Assembly (NCBI GenBank): GCA_001692895.1
Contig: KV748183.1
Span: 1,302,001-1,366,000 of the forward strand
DNA length: 64,000 nucleotides
Reading direction: 5' to 3'
Source: Cenococcum geophilum 1.58
Lineage: Eukaryota > Ascomycota > Dothideomycetes > Gloniales > Gloniaceae
The notes under the pieces are model-generated. The model made no database searches and was not told the origin of the DNA. It was given only the letters and a program-made list of their open reading frames with translations. Numbering within the stretch: position 1 is the stretch's first letter; every line of letters starts with the position of its first letter. The translations under genes and the position numbers were made by a program. Shown here one piece after another: positions 10,395 to 21,700 of this stretch.

Positions 10395-10404
10395 CCTCCC
10401 CTCC
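10395..10404 (-). promoter_or_regulatory. Polypurine tract of the chromovirus
   Basis: On the minus strand GGAGGGGAGG lies just inside the 3' LTR, the place and composition expected of the primer for second-strand DNA synthesis. Confidence 0.6.
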
Positions 10405-11095
10405 TAAAGTCTTAGTCCTTTAAGACTTCGCCTCTACTAAGCTTTTATAGAGTTCCGGCTAAAACTACTAGGGAAACCCTTAGTAGAAAGGTACTCTATA
10501 ATGCGACTTATTGCCAGCTCTTTACTAGCGCGTAATTTTACTTTATCTTTTATTTCTCTACTCTTCTCCCACCCTAGCTCCTTATAGTGCTTTTATAATG
10601 GGATTTTAATAATAGTAATAAAAATTTAGTGGGATTTACCTCTCTAATTTTAGGAATTTATTATAAATAGATCTAGAGGTTGTCTAGTATAACGCGTTAA
10701 CTAACTACTAACCCTATTTACCTAAATAGGCTTTAATAATAACGTTTTTTATTTTAATTTCTTTCTGTTTATAAGTTATTGTCTCTCCCTCGTCCTTCTA
10801 TTAATAACACTATTCGTCTTATTCTTAAATAGGCTATTTTTATTATATCTCGCCTTTCAGCTTCTATATCTTTAGCCGTACTTCCATTACTACCTTATTA
10901 TCTTTTCTTAACGCGTTTATAAGCAATAGGATCCCTACCTTATCTCTTATAATAATGCTAACTTCTTAGAGTATTCTCTTACAATAGCTCGTAGTTTTTC
11001 TACACGTCCCTAAACCGGTAGTAGTGTTATTAATCTCCCGGTGACGCCCCAGACAGCGTCTATTACTCCTATAGCAGTTTCCCTAAAATACTATT

Positions 11096-11277
11096 TGTTA
11101 GTATTACCTGGGGGGGTACTGTAATTGCAATATAAGGTAACAGGTTCTTTTATTCATTTATGTCTTGTTCTCTAATCGTATATGGATAGGTGGAATTTAA
11201 GGGGTTCCTAAGTTCGCTTAGCTCACGTAGTTACCTCACGTAATTGCTCCTCCAAATTCTGCTTGCTTGTACAGATA
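11096..11277 (-). repeat. Left LTR of the gag-only element
   Basis: 182 bp, TGTTAGTATTACC to ACAGATA. Compared with the right LTR it differs at 13 sites by eye. Twelve of these are C-to-T or G-to-A in this copy, the signature of RIP acting more strongly on the left copy. Confidence 0.88.
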
Positions 11278-12351
11278 CTAGCGACATTTATAAAAAGGAA
11301 AGAAGGTAAGAAAGTATAAAGGAGAAGTATATAGCAGTACGGTGCCAGCTTAGACGGACTATAGGCGTAATAGTACAATCGTTTAGTTGGTAAACTCTAT
11401 CTATATATTCCAACACTGGCAGTTCTTTCTTTATGCGTAAAACCACTAATATATAGACTCTGTTAACGTAGTATTCGTAGCTTATAAAGGCCGTAGGGGG
11501 GGGGGAGCACGCTGGCGTTTGGGGCGCGCTATTAATGTAATTTTTAACGTAGCAGATCTGCAGGGGAGGCAGTAGGCGGTGTCGGGATTATAGGTAGGGG
11601 GAGCCGTAACGTTTATAGGCAAGGGGAGCTCGGCTATAGGAGGAAGGTTATTTAAGGCAGTTAGAGCTAAGTTGTGCTATTACTGGGCAGGTTGCGGAGG
11701 TTTGTATAAGCTTAGCTGCCATAGATCCTTAGCTTTAGTTAAGGGAGAGGGTAAAGCTAGCGGGGCTTGCGCGGGCGGAGCTTGTGCGGATAGAGCTTGC
11801 GTAGGCGGAGCTTGCGTGGACGGAGCTTGCGCGGACAGAGCTTGTGCAGACGAGGCTTGTATGGACGGAGCTTGCTAGAGTATAGATGCAATAGGTGGTT
11901 GAGGTGTCCTAGGGGTAGTGGCAGACGACATTAGAGTTAATGGACGTAATTTAAGACGGCGGTTGATGATATATGAATTAAAAGGTCCTTTAGTACTAAT
12001 AAATAGTCTGATTTTTGCATCTGACCATTCCGTACGGTCGTCCTCGTAAGCGACGTCGTACAGTGCTTATAGTACTGACTTGCTCTTTATATTAAAGACC
12101 TATACTCTATTATGTCGGAGTAGTTGTTTAAGTCCCTTAAGTTTAGACCTGTCGGCGTCTTTAAATGTCTGTACCGTAAAATTATTAAAGTCCTCTTGGT
12201 ATGATTCCTATAAGCTTTTATCTTTAAAGTCCCATTTAATATACTTATTGATTTTGAAGTCAATATAGTTGGTGATATCTTCTGCGGTGGTCTCGCTGGT
12301 TAGGGTAATCCCGTTGGCCCAGTTTGGACGTTGGATTCCTGTGTCGGACAT
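11278..12351 (-). pseudogene. Gag-like ORF of the non-autonomous element
   Basis: Starts at ATG 12351 (MSDTGIQRPNWANGIT). The N-terminus reads EDITNYIDFKINKYIKWDFK, then a stop, then FKDADRSKLKGLKQLLRHNR and AYEDDRTEWSDAKIRLFIST, a helical Gag-capsid-like region over about 220 residues. A Pro/Ala/Gln-rich repeat segment follows (about 11880-11756), then a tail with a CLPC-like pair near 11570. Only about five or six TAG/TAA codons interrupt the first 250 codons, far fewer than in the flanking relics. Each could derive from a Gln, Trp or Arg codon. It ends near 11440. Identification as Gag rests on position and character, not on a search. Confidence 0.6.
11756..11878 (-). repeat. 18 bp tandem repeat coding a six-residue Gag repeat
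   Basis: About seven units of GGAGCTTGCGCGGACGGA-like sequence. On the coding strand they encode AQAP(S/P)(T/A)-type hexapeptides. The array is GC-rich and barely touched by RIP. Confidence 0.8.
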
Positions 12352-12366
12352 GATTGACTGGCGTAG

Positions 12367-12430
12367 GTCGTGGTGTAGGGTCGTGGTGTAGGGTCGTGGT
12401 GTAGGGTCGTGGTGTAGGTCGTAGTGTAGG
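12367..12430. repeat. 14 bp tandem repeat in the leader of the gag-only element
   Basis: Four to five copies of GTCGTGGTGTAGGG lie just upstream (minus strand) of the Gag start codon at 12351. The region from 12431 to 12677 is untranslated leader with no recognised signal. Confidence 0.8.
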
Positions 12431-12677
12431 TAGGGGTGCTGCTGACGCTGCTGGGTGTACTGGCGCTTAGTAAAGAGGTCGTACTGGGTATTGATTTGCG
12501 TGGTGGACGCGAACCGAACGAAGCCTTGGTAGGAGTCGGTTCTTTGAGTTCCCAGAGCCTATACCGGAAGGGTTCTCCTTAGCAAACGCGACGTGATCGA
12601 CGGGCCTTGGTAGGAGCGATCGCGTATCGTCTCTCTTCGTAATGACACCTGGCTGATCTGTGATATCCACTAATCAG

Positions 12678-12859
12678 TGTCGGTATCACCCGGGGGGGTA
12701 CTGTAATTGCAATATGAGGTAACAGGTTCTTTGATTCATTCGTGTCTTGTTCTCTAATCGTATATGGACAGGTGGAATTTAAGGGGTTCCTGAGTTCGCT
12801 TAGCTCACGTGGTTACCTCACGTAATTGCTCCTCCAAATTCTGCTCGCTTGTACAGACA
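12678..12859 (-). repeat. Right LTR (5' LTR) of the gag-only element
   Basis: 182 bp, TGTCGGTATCACCC to ACAGACA, with intact TG...CA ends. It is followed directly by CTATT, matching 11091-11095. This is the better preserved of the two LTRs. Confidence 0.88.
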
Positions 12860-13800
12860 CTATTATTGCTACGTTTATACTCTTATACAGGATCCTTCCC
12901 ACGTCTATAAGATGCCTTACTCTAGTAAAAATAAATCTAAGTGCTCCTATTATCGCAGTAGGAGAAAGACCTATATCCCGGTATTTCCCATTCCGTCCTA
13001 TTCTAGATTTCGCTAATTATGCTAGATCCCTACTATCTATACATATAAGACTTATAGGCTCTAACGCGCCATCTAAGATTTCCGCTAATATCCTAATAGT
13101 AATAGGCGGGGACAGAAGGTGTCTTCCCTTATTTATAGACTCTTTAATTCTATAAAGGTTTTCACTACTATAGAGATATAACGTTCTCGGATATATAGTA
13201 TCTAGGAGCGTATATATAAACAGCTCGTCCTTATTAATAATAATATTTATACTCTTACGCGGGCTACTCTAGCTAGGTAAGTTTCTTTAGTAACTCGCTT
13301 AGGAACTATACTAACTTCTTTAGTTAACATCTCTCTAATTTCTACTTAGACGCCAATTTAGAACCTAGGGATACTAAGGATAGTAATAAACGTTAAGATA
13401 AACGTTTTCCTCGCCAGTCTCCTACCCGTATTAGTTCTTCCAGTACCTATTATTCTAAGAAGAATATTAGTGGAAGTGCTAATACTTCTAGGGATAGAGG
13501 AGCTAATAATACTATTAATAATAACGTTAAAATGGAAAAGGAGGCTCCTATTACTGCTGCCGGTATTTAAGTTATTACTTAGCTCTTTCCTTCTTCTTAT
13601 AGAATAGCTTTATATGGTGCCTCTTGGGTGCCTCTAGGATGCCTTATTATTAGGAATTAACTTTATACTTTAGGGATACCTTTATTTTAAGCTTTAGTGA
13701 TAATCTATATAAACGTAATACACTACTATAATCCCTATATATAATAAACGGGTGATATTCTTATAGGTACCTTATAATTCCTTAAAATTTCTAATTCTTT

Positions 13801-16800
13801 ATAGGCTATCCTTTTGCTCCTCTTCGTACTATTAACTCTATTACGTATCTCTAGTGCTAGGCCAGATACTCTTCTTTTATCCCTAGGGGATCTTTCTAAA
13901 TCCCTAAGGCCACTTCTTATAGTGCTACTACTTCTTCTTAAACAGCGTCTTCTTTAAATAGTATCCCTAGTGGTTCTCCTATAGATCCTTATAGGCTTCC
14001 TCTTATAGGATTCTAGGATCCCTATTATAATAGCGAAACGTTTCCGTTCTTAATACCTATACTTAATCCTATAGTTTTAATTTATGGGGTTTTCCCTATT
14101 ACTTTACCTATAGTATATCCGGAACTATTTTTAAGTCTTTACCTTTAGTTCTTAGGAAGGTTTTAATTACGGTATTGCATCCCGGCCGAAGGTACTCTTT
14201 AGGTTCCCAACTATTATATACCTAAAAGTATCCTTCCCAATAAACTAAAAATTTGCGCTTTTTTTAGCGCTATCTTTAGTCTAAAATGTCTTCTATATTC
14301 CATTCTAGTTCCCTATTAATTTTGCTAGGTAGGGGTAGTTCTGCACTATTTCTTCTCCGGTATAGCTCTAGTAAGGAAATATAAAATATAGGATATATTA
14401 GATAAGATTTTAGTAATTCTAATTTATAAGCTTAGTTTCCTTTAGTTTTTTTAACTATCTTAAAGGGTCCGAGCCACCGGTAATCTAGCTTCTTCTTAAT
14501 ACGTTTTATTTGGATATTTTTTATAAATAGTAAGACTTCGTCTCCTATCTTAAATTCTTTTAGCATATATTTTTCGTTATAGTACCTTTTTTACACGGCT
14601 TAGGCGTCTAGTAAGTGCTTTTTAAGTTCCTCTTTACGAATTCTTATTTGCTTAATTCTTTTGGACGCTACTAGTGCCTCTCTTTTAGGAATAATATTCT
14701 TAACGTTTTAGGGGTTATTTGCTTTTACCCCAAATAATACTTTATAAGGGGTTATTTTTATACTGCTATAGATGCTTATATTATATATATACTATACTAA
14801 AGCTAACCATAATATCCAATTATCCTATTAATAATTAACATAGCAGCGGAGGTAGTGTTTTAACAACGCATTTAAACGCTCTATTTACCCGTCTATTTAT
14901 AGGTAGAAGGTAGTACTTATTTTTTACTATATTTTTAATAAGAGATAGAATAAAGACTAAAATGCACTATTAAATACGGTACCTCTATTAAACATAATTC
15001 CCCTTAGCGTGCTAAATAAGAGCCACTATTCTAAAAATAGGTCTACTAGTTCTGCTACTATAATCGTTATTATAACAGTAAAGTATCCTAAAAACTTTAT
15101 ATACCTATTAATAATTACTAGGATAGCGTTAGCAACCTCTCCAGTTCTTATCTTAGTAGGGGGTAAGCCTATAATAAAATCCATTATTAATTCTAATATA
15201 GGTCCCTACGGAATAGGAAGTACTAATAACTCGCTATATAGGCGATGCCTAGATATCTATATCCTTTAGCACGTATTATACCTTAATATATAGTCCTTAA
15301 CCTCTTTAGACATTCCGTCCTAAAAGTATTTCCTTTAAACAGCCTTAAGGGTTCTATTGGCACCGTAGTAACCCCTAAAAGGGTCGTTATAAAAGACCTT
15401 TAGAATTTTATCTTAAATCGCTTAGTTCTTTAGGATATATATAGCACCCTTAAAGCGCAACAGACCCTTTTAGTCTTGCTACTATAGCTTCTTAATAACT
15501 CCGGCTAAGTTAGTCTTTACTATATCTTTCTACCTCTCCCTAAAGGCGAAGGCGTCCCTTTATTAAGCTTAAAGAAGAAGATTTAGAAAGGTTTTATATA
15601 GATCGCTTACTTCTATTTCGCCTACCGCTATTATAAACTTAAGGCATAGCATAAGACGTTTTAAACCATTAGTGCTAGCAAATTCTCCTACCATTATATA
15701 GTGTACTACGCTACGGATAGGCATCTTACCTATCCCCCTTAGATCCGAAAACTCGCAGCTAATACGCCGTTAAGTTAAAGGTGCCGTAATACCTTTAGCA
15801 TATCTCGTAGAATTCTCGCTAATTCTAGGGTACACTAACTTTATAATATCTACTTAGTCTATAACTTAGTCTATAACTATATCCTACAGCTTTATAATTA
15901 TATCGCTTCGCAGCTACATTGCCAGGACTTCTATTCTGCCGCGAAATTCTATAGTTTTAGGGAAAAAGTCTTCTTTCTTCTTAAGCAAATTTTACAATAT
16001 AGGGATTATTTCCCCTATGCTGTCCTAGATTCTCCCTATCTTATAATCTAGACATCTTAATAACCCATTAGTAGGATTTATCTTCCCTAGGCGGTACATA
16101 ATTTTAAAGTTATACTATAATAGTGCCTCTACCCATCTCGCTTATTGACCGCTTAATACCTTTATAGTTATAAAGTATTTTAGGTTATTATAGTCTATAA
16201 GGACTTTAATAGGATAATTGCTTCCTATATAATAATATTACTAGTACTTTATTACTACAATTATTATAAGTAGCTCCTAGTTATATATTATATAATGCTG
16301 CTCTATAAGGGTTATTTTTCTTAACTAAAACGCCACAGGATGCTATTTTCCGTCTTTTAATTAAGATATAATTGCCCCTAGGGTAAAGCCAGATATATCC
16401 GTTTTAAGGTATATATATAGCTCCTAGTAGAAGTATATTAGAATAGGCGCTAATATAAACAAATCCTTTAATTAGTCTATAGCCTACTTAGCAGCTTCCC
16501 TAAATATAAAGGGTTCTAACTTCTTACCATTCTTAAATCCTTTTAGTAGATTAGTAATTAGGAGTATTACTTATAAGTAGTAAACAATAAACATTTAGTA
16601 GAAGTTTACCGTGCCTAAGAAAACCTATACTTCTCTAAATATTATAGGGTAGGGCCATTCCCTAATAGCGTCCACCTGACTTTTCTCTATTAACACTCCA
16701 TTAACGCTAATAATAAAGCCCAAAAAATTAATGCTAGTAGTATAGAACGTGCACTTTTTTAGGTTTATATAGAGCTTATATTCCCGCAGTCTTTCTAGTA

Positions 16801-17900
16801 CTATTTATACGTAGTGCGTATATACTTCGTAATTATTAGAGTAGACTACAATATTATTAAGATAGACTATATATATCGTGTCTAATAGGCCCAACAATAC
16901 CTTATTAATATAGGCCTAAAATATTACTAGTGCGTTAGTAAGCCTAAATGGCATCACCAGGTACTTAAAGTGGCCATACTATATTCGAAACGCCGTTTTC
17001 CACTTATCGCCGGCTTTAATCCGGATTTAATAGTATATATCTTTTAGATCCAATTTTATAAATATCTTTACGCCTAACAGCCTGTTAATAAGCTCCCCTA
17101 TTAAGGGTAATAGGTAGCAATTCTTTATAGTAATCTTATTTAGCGCCTAATAGTTAATATAGAGGCAAAGGGTTCCGTCCTTTTTAGGTATAAATATAAT
17201 CGGTACCCCTATTAGGCTTATAGAGGGCTAAATCTATCCTCTTTAAAGATTGTCCACTATATATTAACGTAGTACCGCTAGCTTATTTTCTAATAGGTTA
17301 TACAGTAGTCTAAAAGGAGGTTGTTTATCCCCTATATCTATCTTATACTTAACCAATATAGGGTTAAGTAAGGTTTATATAGCCTCTTTACTAAAAATAT
17401 CCTTTAAGTCTATATATTCCTATAAAATCTCTAGTTCCTTAACTATGTATAGCCAGACATCCAAAAATAAATATCCCGTGTCCCTATTCTTAGTATTAAG
17501 AGTAGCATATATAGTATATACCTACCCTTCTTCTTATATATAGTTTAAGAAAGTCTCTTAATCTTTAACTATAATGCGCGGTTAAGACTTCTAATGTCAA
17601 TATAAGGCTAAAGGCCAATTAATGTCCGGATTAACTTGGCGAAGCTATAGGTATCCCAAAACAAGGTTATACCCCTTAATTTCTGCGGTATAGAAGCGTA
17701 TCTCCTACGTATCCTATAGACTATTACGGTCCTAGCTAGCTACGGAAAAAGCCTATTCCCTATAATATAGAATCTGGTAGCCTTTAATGCTTTAAATAGT
17801 GTGCACCTATAAGCCGCTAAGGTCCAAATCTAATTCTTTTACTAGTAATTAAGAAATAAACCCTATACTTACGCCGCTGTCTATAAGGCAGTCTTACGTC
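13801..17900 (-). pseudogene. Chromovirus Pol: protease, RT, RNase H, integrase and chromodomain
   Basis: Minus strand, in order. Protease with an altered DSG box near 17880-17850. RT from about 17230, where VPIIFIPKKDGTLCLYINY, FIKLDLKDIYY and GHFKYLVMPF can be read, then YLNNIVVYS at 16862-16830, where the family has YLDD (both catalytic Asp now Asn). RNase H follows, with ELYIYLKTDISGFTLGAIIS near 16420-16360 and KWHPVAF. Integrase covers about 15950-14600, too decayed to place every catalytic residue. A chromodomain lies near 14290-14150 (KRRKFLVYWEGY, NSWEPKEYL), which in relatives targets integration to marked chromatin. Dozens of stops at Trp/Gln positions. Confidence 0.82.
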
Positions 17901-17989
17901 ACCTATTTATTATTAACTTAAATAGAGACAGGAATAACTATGTAGTAGTTTACTCCCTCTTTCTCTTGCTAGCCTAGTATAAGGGAGTA

Positions 17990-19152
17990 AAGATCTACTA
18001 GGCTGTCTCTTTTCCCAATTAGGCTAACTCTTACTTCTTTTACCGGTAGAAGCGGCTTATATAGCCCTTCTTACCGCAGTTATAATAGGTACGTGTCTCC
18101 CAGTTCCCCTCCTATAGATTAGGTCTCTACCTATTATTATTTTAAGGTTAACTAGCGTTACTCTAGGGCTGCAAGGCCTACTCGCGTTATCCTTCTATAA
18201 AGCAGTTAGGTCGGAATCTGCCCCTATTATTAAAGCTAGGTCTAGTCCTACGCTCTTTATTATTGGCGTCTCGTTCCTTTCACTTACCTAAATAGTCTCT
18301 TTTAGTACTCTTAATCCAAGTAGCTTTAGAGATAAGCTTTTCTTAAAAGGTAGGAATTTCGCCCTTCTCTTATATAGCCTATTAAATCTTAGGTTATAGC
18401 TTAGCAAGTAGCTAGTAAAGTTATATAGCGTTATCCTATAGATCTAAGTAGGGTATATTATCTTCTAATTCTTCTAAATAGTTTATAAACTGGACCATAG
18501 TCTAACCATCCCGCTATTTGGCGTCGTGGTATCACTAGTTATAGTCTATCCCTTAATTAGTAGGGTTTTAGACCTAATTAACTAACTAGGTCCTAAGTTC
18601 GCTAAATTTAAGGGGTATAGTAAGTTTCTTTTTATAGCGTATCTATAAACTCTTAACGGTACTACATAGGAAGGTAGAAGCAATTAGTGTCTAATTATAC
18701 TCGTTAAAGTAATGTTTTAGATCTAGCTAAAACTTAGTTTTGCATTATTGGATAAAACAATTGCAGTTCCGAAGATTATTACTATAGTACTTATTAGGTT
18801 CCTTTATACGGAATTTAGGTTTTTCTAATATTATAACATAGTATAACATTACCCCTTCGAGTCCGCTTCGTGTCTAGGGTGTCTATATTTCCCCTAATTA
18901 TCCTTATAATTATTCTTAGTAGTCTTAATATACTTATCTTAATTATATCTCCAACTCCTTTGTTTTTTATAGGGTCTCGTATAGCGACCGCTCTAATAAC
19001 TCCCTAGCGGTAATCGTTCCTAAAGGTCTCACAAGGTTAGACGGACCAGCTATAGCTTCTTTATAGGAAGAGAGAATGCGCTCCTCTAGGGAGACTCTTT
19101 AAGCCTCTTACAGTAAGGGCGTTGCTTTATAGGGTACAGGAGTATAGTCCAT
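17990..19152 (-). pseudogene. Chromovirus Gag
   Basis: Starts at ATG 19152 (MDYTPVPYKATPLL). A coiled N-terminus with LEERILSSYKEAIAGPSNLV is followed by capsid-like text: LDLKHYFNEYN, FLCSTVKSL and MVQFINYLEELEDNIPYLDL near 18500-18420. An Arg/Asn-rich linker leads to a CCHC-type knuckle near 18095-18044, read as YYNCGKKGYISRFYR (first and last Cys/His codons altered). In the intact element this protein builds the particle and binds RNA. Placement just inside the 5' LTR fits. Confidence 0.75.
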
Positions 19153-19203
19153 TATCATTAATTAATAGCCGTACGTTCCTAACGGATTATAAGCAATTAG
19201 AAT

Positions 19204-19533
19204 TATAAGAGGCCAGCCTAACCGAAATATATAATTATCTAATCAACAGTGTTACTGGTAAGTAGAAGGTAAGTTAAAGGTAAGTTAAAGGTAAGTTAAA
19301 GGTAGAATAAGTTTTATATATTAAAGGACAAATGCTTTTAACTACTTCTATTTAGAGACTAATCGCTAGTTCTTCTCTAGAGGGGAACTAGCTTCCTATA
19401 TGTTCCTTCTAAAACGCTAGTAAAACCTTTCGCCCCTAACCTATCTAACTGTGTCTTCTAGAACATAAATGGGACATAGATAAAACCTCCTACCGTCTTA
19501 TCGGATATGTACCTCCCGGGGGATTCCGTTATA
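19204..19533 (-). repeat. Right LTR (5' LTR) of the chromovirus
   Basis: 330 bp direct repeat of 10060-10390 with the same triple GGTAAGTTAAA block (near 19267-19300). Flanked on the right by CAGAA (19534-19538), the less altered copy of the target duplication. Confidence 0.85.
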
Positions 19534-19538
19534 CAGAA

Positions 19539-20640
19539 CCAATAATAGCATACTTATTATCGCTAGCCCTTTACTTTAGGAGCCTACCCTTTTTTATAGT
19601 ATTAAACTACCGTATAACAAGGCTAGCAGTTATATTTATAATAAGGAGAATAGTAATAGTAATAGCATCGCTAATAACTAGAGTAACGTTTTAAACCTAG
19701 AGCCTACTATAAAGCGCTATACCCGGGCTAAAAAAGATAAATTTAATAAAATAAACTTGGATAATAAATAGGAGATTAACGGTATTCTAGGGGAAAGAAT
19801 AACTAAATTAGGGCGCGAATATAAGGTGGCTTAGAAGCCTACCTAGGTTAATAAAAGCGGGCTTTTAAATTCCAAAAATGCCTTTAAGTTTTACTAAAAA
19901 CGCGTCTAGTATACTAAGGTTGGATTATTATAGGTGCACTTTATAAAAGTAAAGGGCAGAGCTGGTGTATATAAGGGACGGCGGTAATACTTTTAGATAT
20001 CCTCGTCCCTAAATAGTAGTACTCTTTTTAGCTTAAAGGTCTATTTCCGGTTTAGTATTTTTATTTTTAGTATATTTAGTAGAAGTATCTTATAATTCCT
20101 AGTCTAATAGATTTAAATTATTTATACGCTCTATATAATATACGGCGGTAAAACTCTAATTACCGCCTTATATAAGCACATTCTTGCTTAGCCTAGTTAT
20201 ATTATACTATATTTTAAAACTAAAGTAATTATATAACTATATCTGGGTTCTAAAAAAGAATTAAATAAGTAATTAGACAGTACTGTCTTCTTTTTATAAA
20301 ATAATTTCGTCTAATTTTTAGATTCTACTATTTATTAGCTAAAAGCTTGGAATTCCATAGTTATCGCTTTTATTATTATTAAGCCCTTACTAAGTTATAC
20401 GTAAGAGGCTTAATAAGGGCTATTATATATAGGCCGAATTCTTACTTAATTTCCCTCTATTCTTCCTACCTTAATTACGCATTTTAGAGTCTTAGCGTAT
20501 ACTTTATTTGACTAAGAATAATTCTAAATCTAGATCTTTGTCTTTTATATAAGCGCTTAAATTATAAAGTAAGGAGAATTAAAATCCTTCTTCATTTATT
20601 TCTAACATATATATATATATAGGTATTATAACTATTATAG
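19539..20640. other. Unidentified spacer
   Basis: AT-rich RIP-like sequence. A Lys-rich plus-strand frame around 19700-19980 has few stops but no family I recognise. 20560-20640, just before the kinase start, contains an ATATATATAT tract and may be its old leader. Confidence 0.4.
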
Positions 20641-21136
20641 ATGCCTCCGACAGACTATACTATTTATTACCTATATAGTTTAAACGGCTAAGATATAATA
20701 TGTGTTAGAATTACGGCACTAGTTACTTATCTTAATGCTATTATAAAGTTCGCCCGGCCTTCTAAGCTGCCGTTTATTAAAAGGAAAAAGTATATCTACT
20801 AACGCCTTAGATAATATTATAACGGTATCCTTTAATTTTATAGGAGCCTAAAGGATGCCCTTATTCTATAGTATGCCTATAATAGTTTTATAAGACAGTA
20901 TTTTATAAAATAAGCTAAGCCGGTTCCGCTGCTACTATAACTTTACTAGGTTTAATAGATTATAGCTTTAATTACTTTTATTTACTCTAAATAGGTACTA
21001 TATAGGGATATTTTTTATAATAACGTCTTCCTTAATAAAGAGCTTAATACAAAGCTTGGCGACTTTACTAGGTTATTAATTAATAGTTAAGCCCCTTTTA
21101 TCTATTATAAGACCAGTTATTTTGTTATTAAGGAAA
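20641..21136 (+). pseudogene. Small fungal protein kinase, truncated and RIP-broken
   Basis: Begins at ATG 20641 (MPPTDYTIYYLYSLNG). It reads through an N-lobe (ITALVTYLNAIIKFARPSKL, FIKRKKYIY) and a middle DALILQYAYNSFIRQYF near 20860-20900. Near 20990-21030 comes QVLYRDIFYNNVFLNKEL, which fits the catalytic loop of small fungal kinases of H-G-D-I-x-x-N-N-V-F-L type. LGDFTRLLIN follows at about 21055-21085, the Asp-Phe metal-binding position. Homology stops at about 21136, before the activation segment, so the C-lobe is missing. At least eight TAA/TAG codons occur, most at likely Gln positions. The catalytic Asp and Asn codons survive but the gene is dead. The ligand or substrate cannot be inferred. 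Confidence 0.65.
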
Positions 21137-21700
21137 CTGCATCAGGAAATAGAGGCTTCCTTTACGGGCAAGGCGCCCTCGCTTGTTAACCCCGGCCAAG
21201 CTAAGACTGCCCCTCGACCTCAACTATAAAAGGCTATTTCTCTCGCCGCTTTTCCTCTTATCCTTTATCTTTCCTTTCTCCCAACGCTGCGCCTCCTCCT
21301 CTTCTTACTGCTAGTCCCTGGCATGGTCATATTAAGGCATTTCTACCGCCCCTTAGCGCTTATGCGTATATAAGTCCAGCCCGCTTATTCCTTTATTCAC
21401 CTATATCTCAAACTAACAATTAATATAGTTAATTGCAGCCTTTCCAATAGGCGACTCTCTTCTACGGCGATGTATAGATAGTCATAGCCTCCTTTCCCAA
21501 TCACCGCCTCTAGTGCCGGTGACTTTAATTATTATTAAGATCTCTTAGCGCTGCCTCTGTTTGCTAAGCGCGAACATACCCTTATAATCCTATTCTCTCT
21601 CTTACGCTCTTTCTCCTTCGGCCTCCCAAATAACGCTGGCCTAAAACCGTCCCATAGGAAGGGGGTTAGGAGAATTCCGTAGTCACTAGCCGCGTCAGCA
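21137..21700. other. Spacer with a less RIP-altered CA/TG-richer stretch
   Basis: No gene recognised. Around 21180-21330 the sequence is Cys/Pro-codon-rich and carries CCTGGCATGGTCA-like text with normal CA/TG use, unlike most of the window. It may be the leader of the long frame that follows. Confidence 0.35.

Larger units (their letters stand above)
11096..12859 (-). mobile_element. Non-autonomous, gag-only LTR retrotransposon nested in the chromovirus
   Basis: Total 1764 bp with 182 bp LTRs at each end (11096-11277, 12678-12859) and a perfect CTATT duplication (11091-11095, 12860-12864). The interior holds a Gag-like frame on the minus strand and two short tandem arrays, but no protease, RT or integrase. 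Such elements rely on the enzymes of a full relative. The base composition is visibly richer in TG and CA than its surroundings, so it has suffered less RIP and is probably the younger insertion. Confidence 0.85.
10405..13800 (-). pseudogene. Post-chromodomain 3' region of the chromovirus (unidentified, split by nested element)
   Basis: After removal of the nested element (11096-12864), about 1.6 kb lies between the chromodomain and the 3' LTR. Part of it looks formerly coding on the minus strand: just left of the insertion the translation reads RETAIGVIDAVWGVTGRLI (near 11085-11030), and just right of it EHLDLFLLE...TWEGSCIRV in the same joined frame. A different minus frame at 12870-13150 is also nearly stop-free. 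I do not recognise the protein. It could be an extra element ORF, a captured host segment or another decayed insertion. At 13380-13560 the plus strand is Ser/Asn-rich and low in complexity. Confidence 0.35.
10060..19533 (-). mobile_element. Ty3/Gypsy chromovirus LTR retrotransposon, minus orientation, with nested insertion
   Basis: Two ~330 bp LTRs bound this 9.47 kb element. Coding runs on the minus strand in the order Gag, protease, RT, RNase H, integrase, chromodomain, which defines the chromovirus branch of Ty3/Gypsy. The right LTR is the functional 5' LTR. A polypurine tract abuts the left LTR. A 1.77 kb gag-only LTR element plus its duplication (11096-12864) is nested near the 3' end, so the original length was about 7.7 kb. 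RT active-site Asp codons have changed and stops are frequent, so the copy is dead. Confidence 0.85.

Noticed and set aside
12467..12670. 67-codon minus-strand open frame rich in Arg/Pro
   Set aside because: Falls in the untranslated leader between LTR and Gag of the gag-only element; no homology recognised.
12826..13155. 109-codon open frame on the plus strand
   Set aside because: It spans the right LTR edge of the gag-only element and opposes another open minus-strand frame; hydrophobic and without motif. Treated as chance within the retroelement relic.
15009..15269. 86-codon plus-strand open frame
   Set aside because: Lies antisense to the chromovirus integrase region; RIP removes stops on one strand at times. 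No motif.
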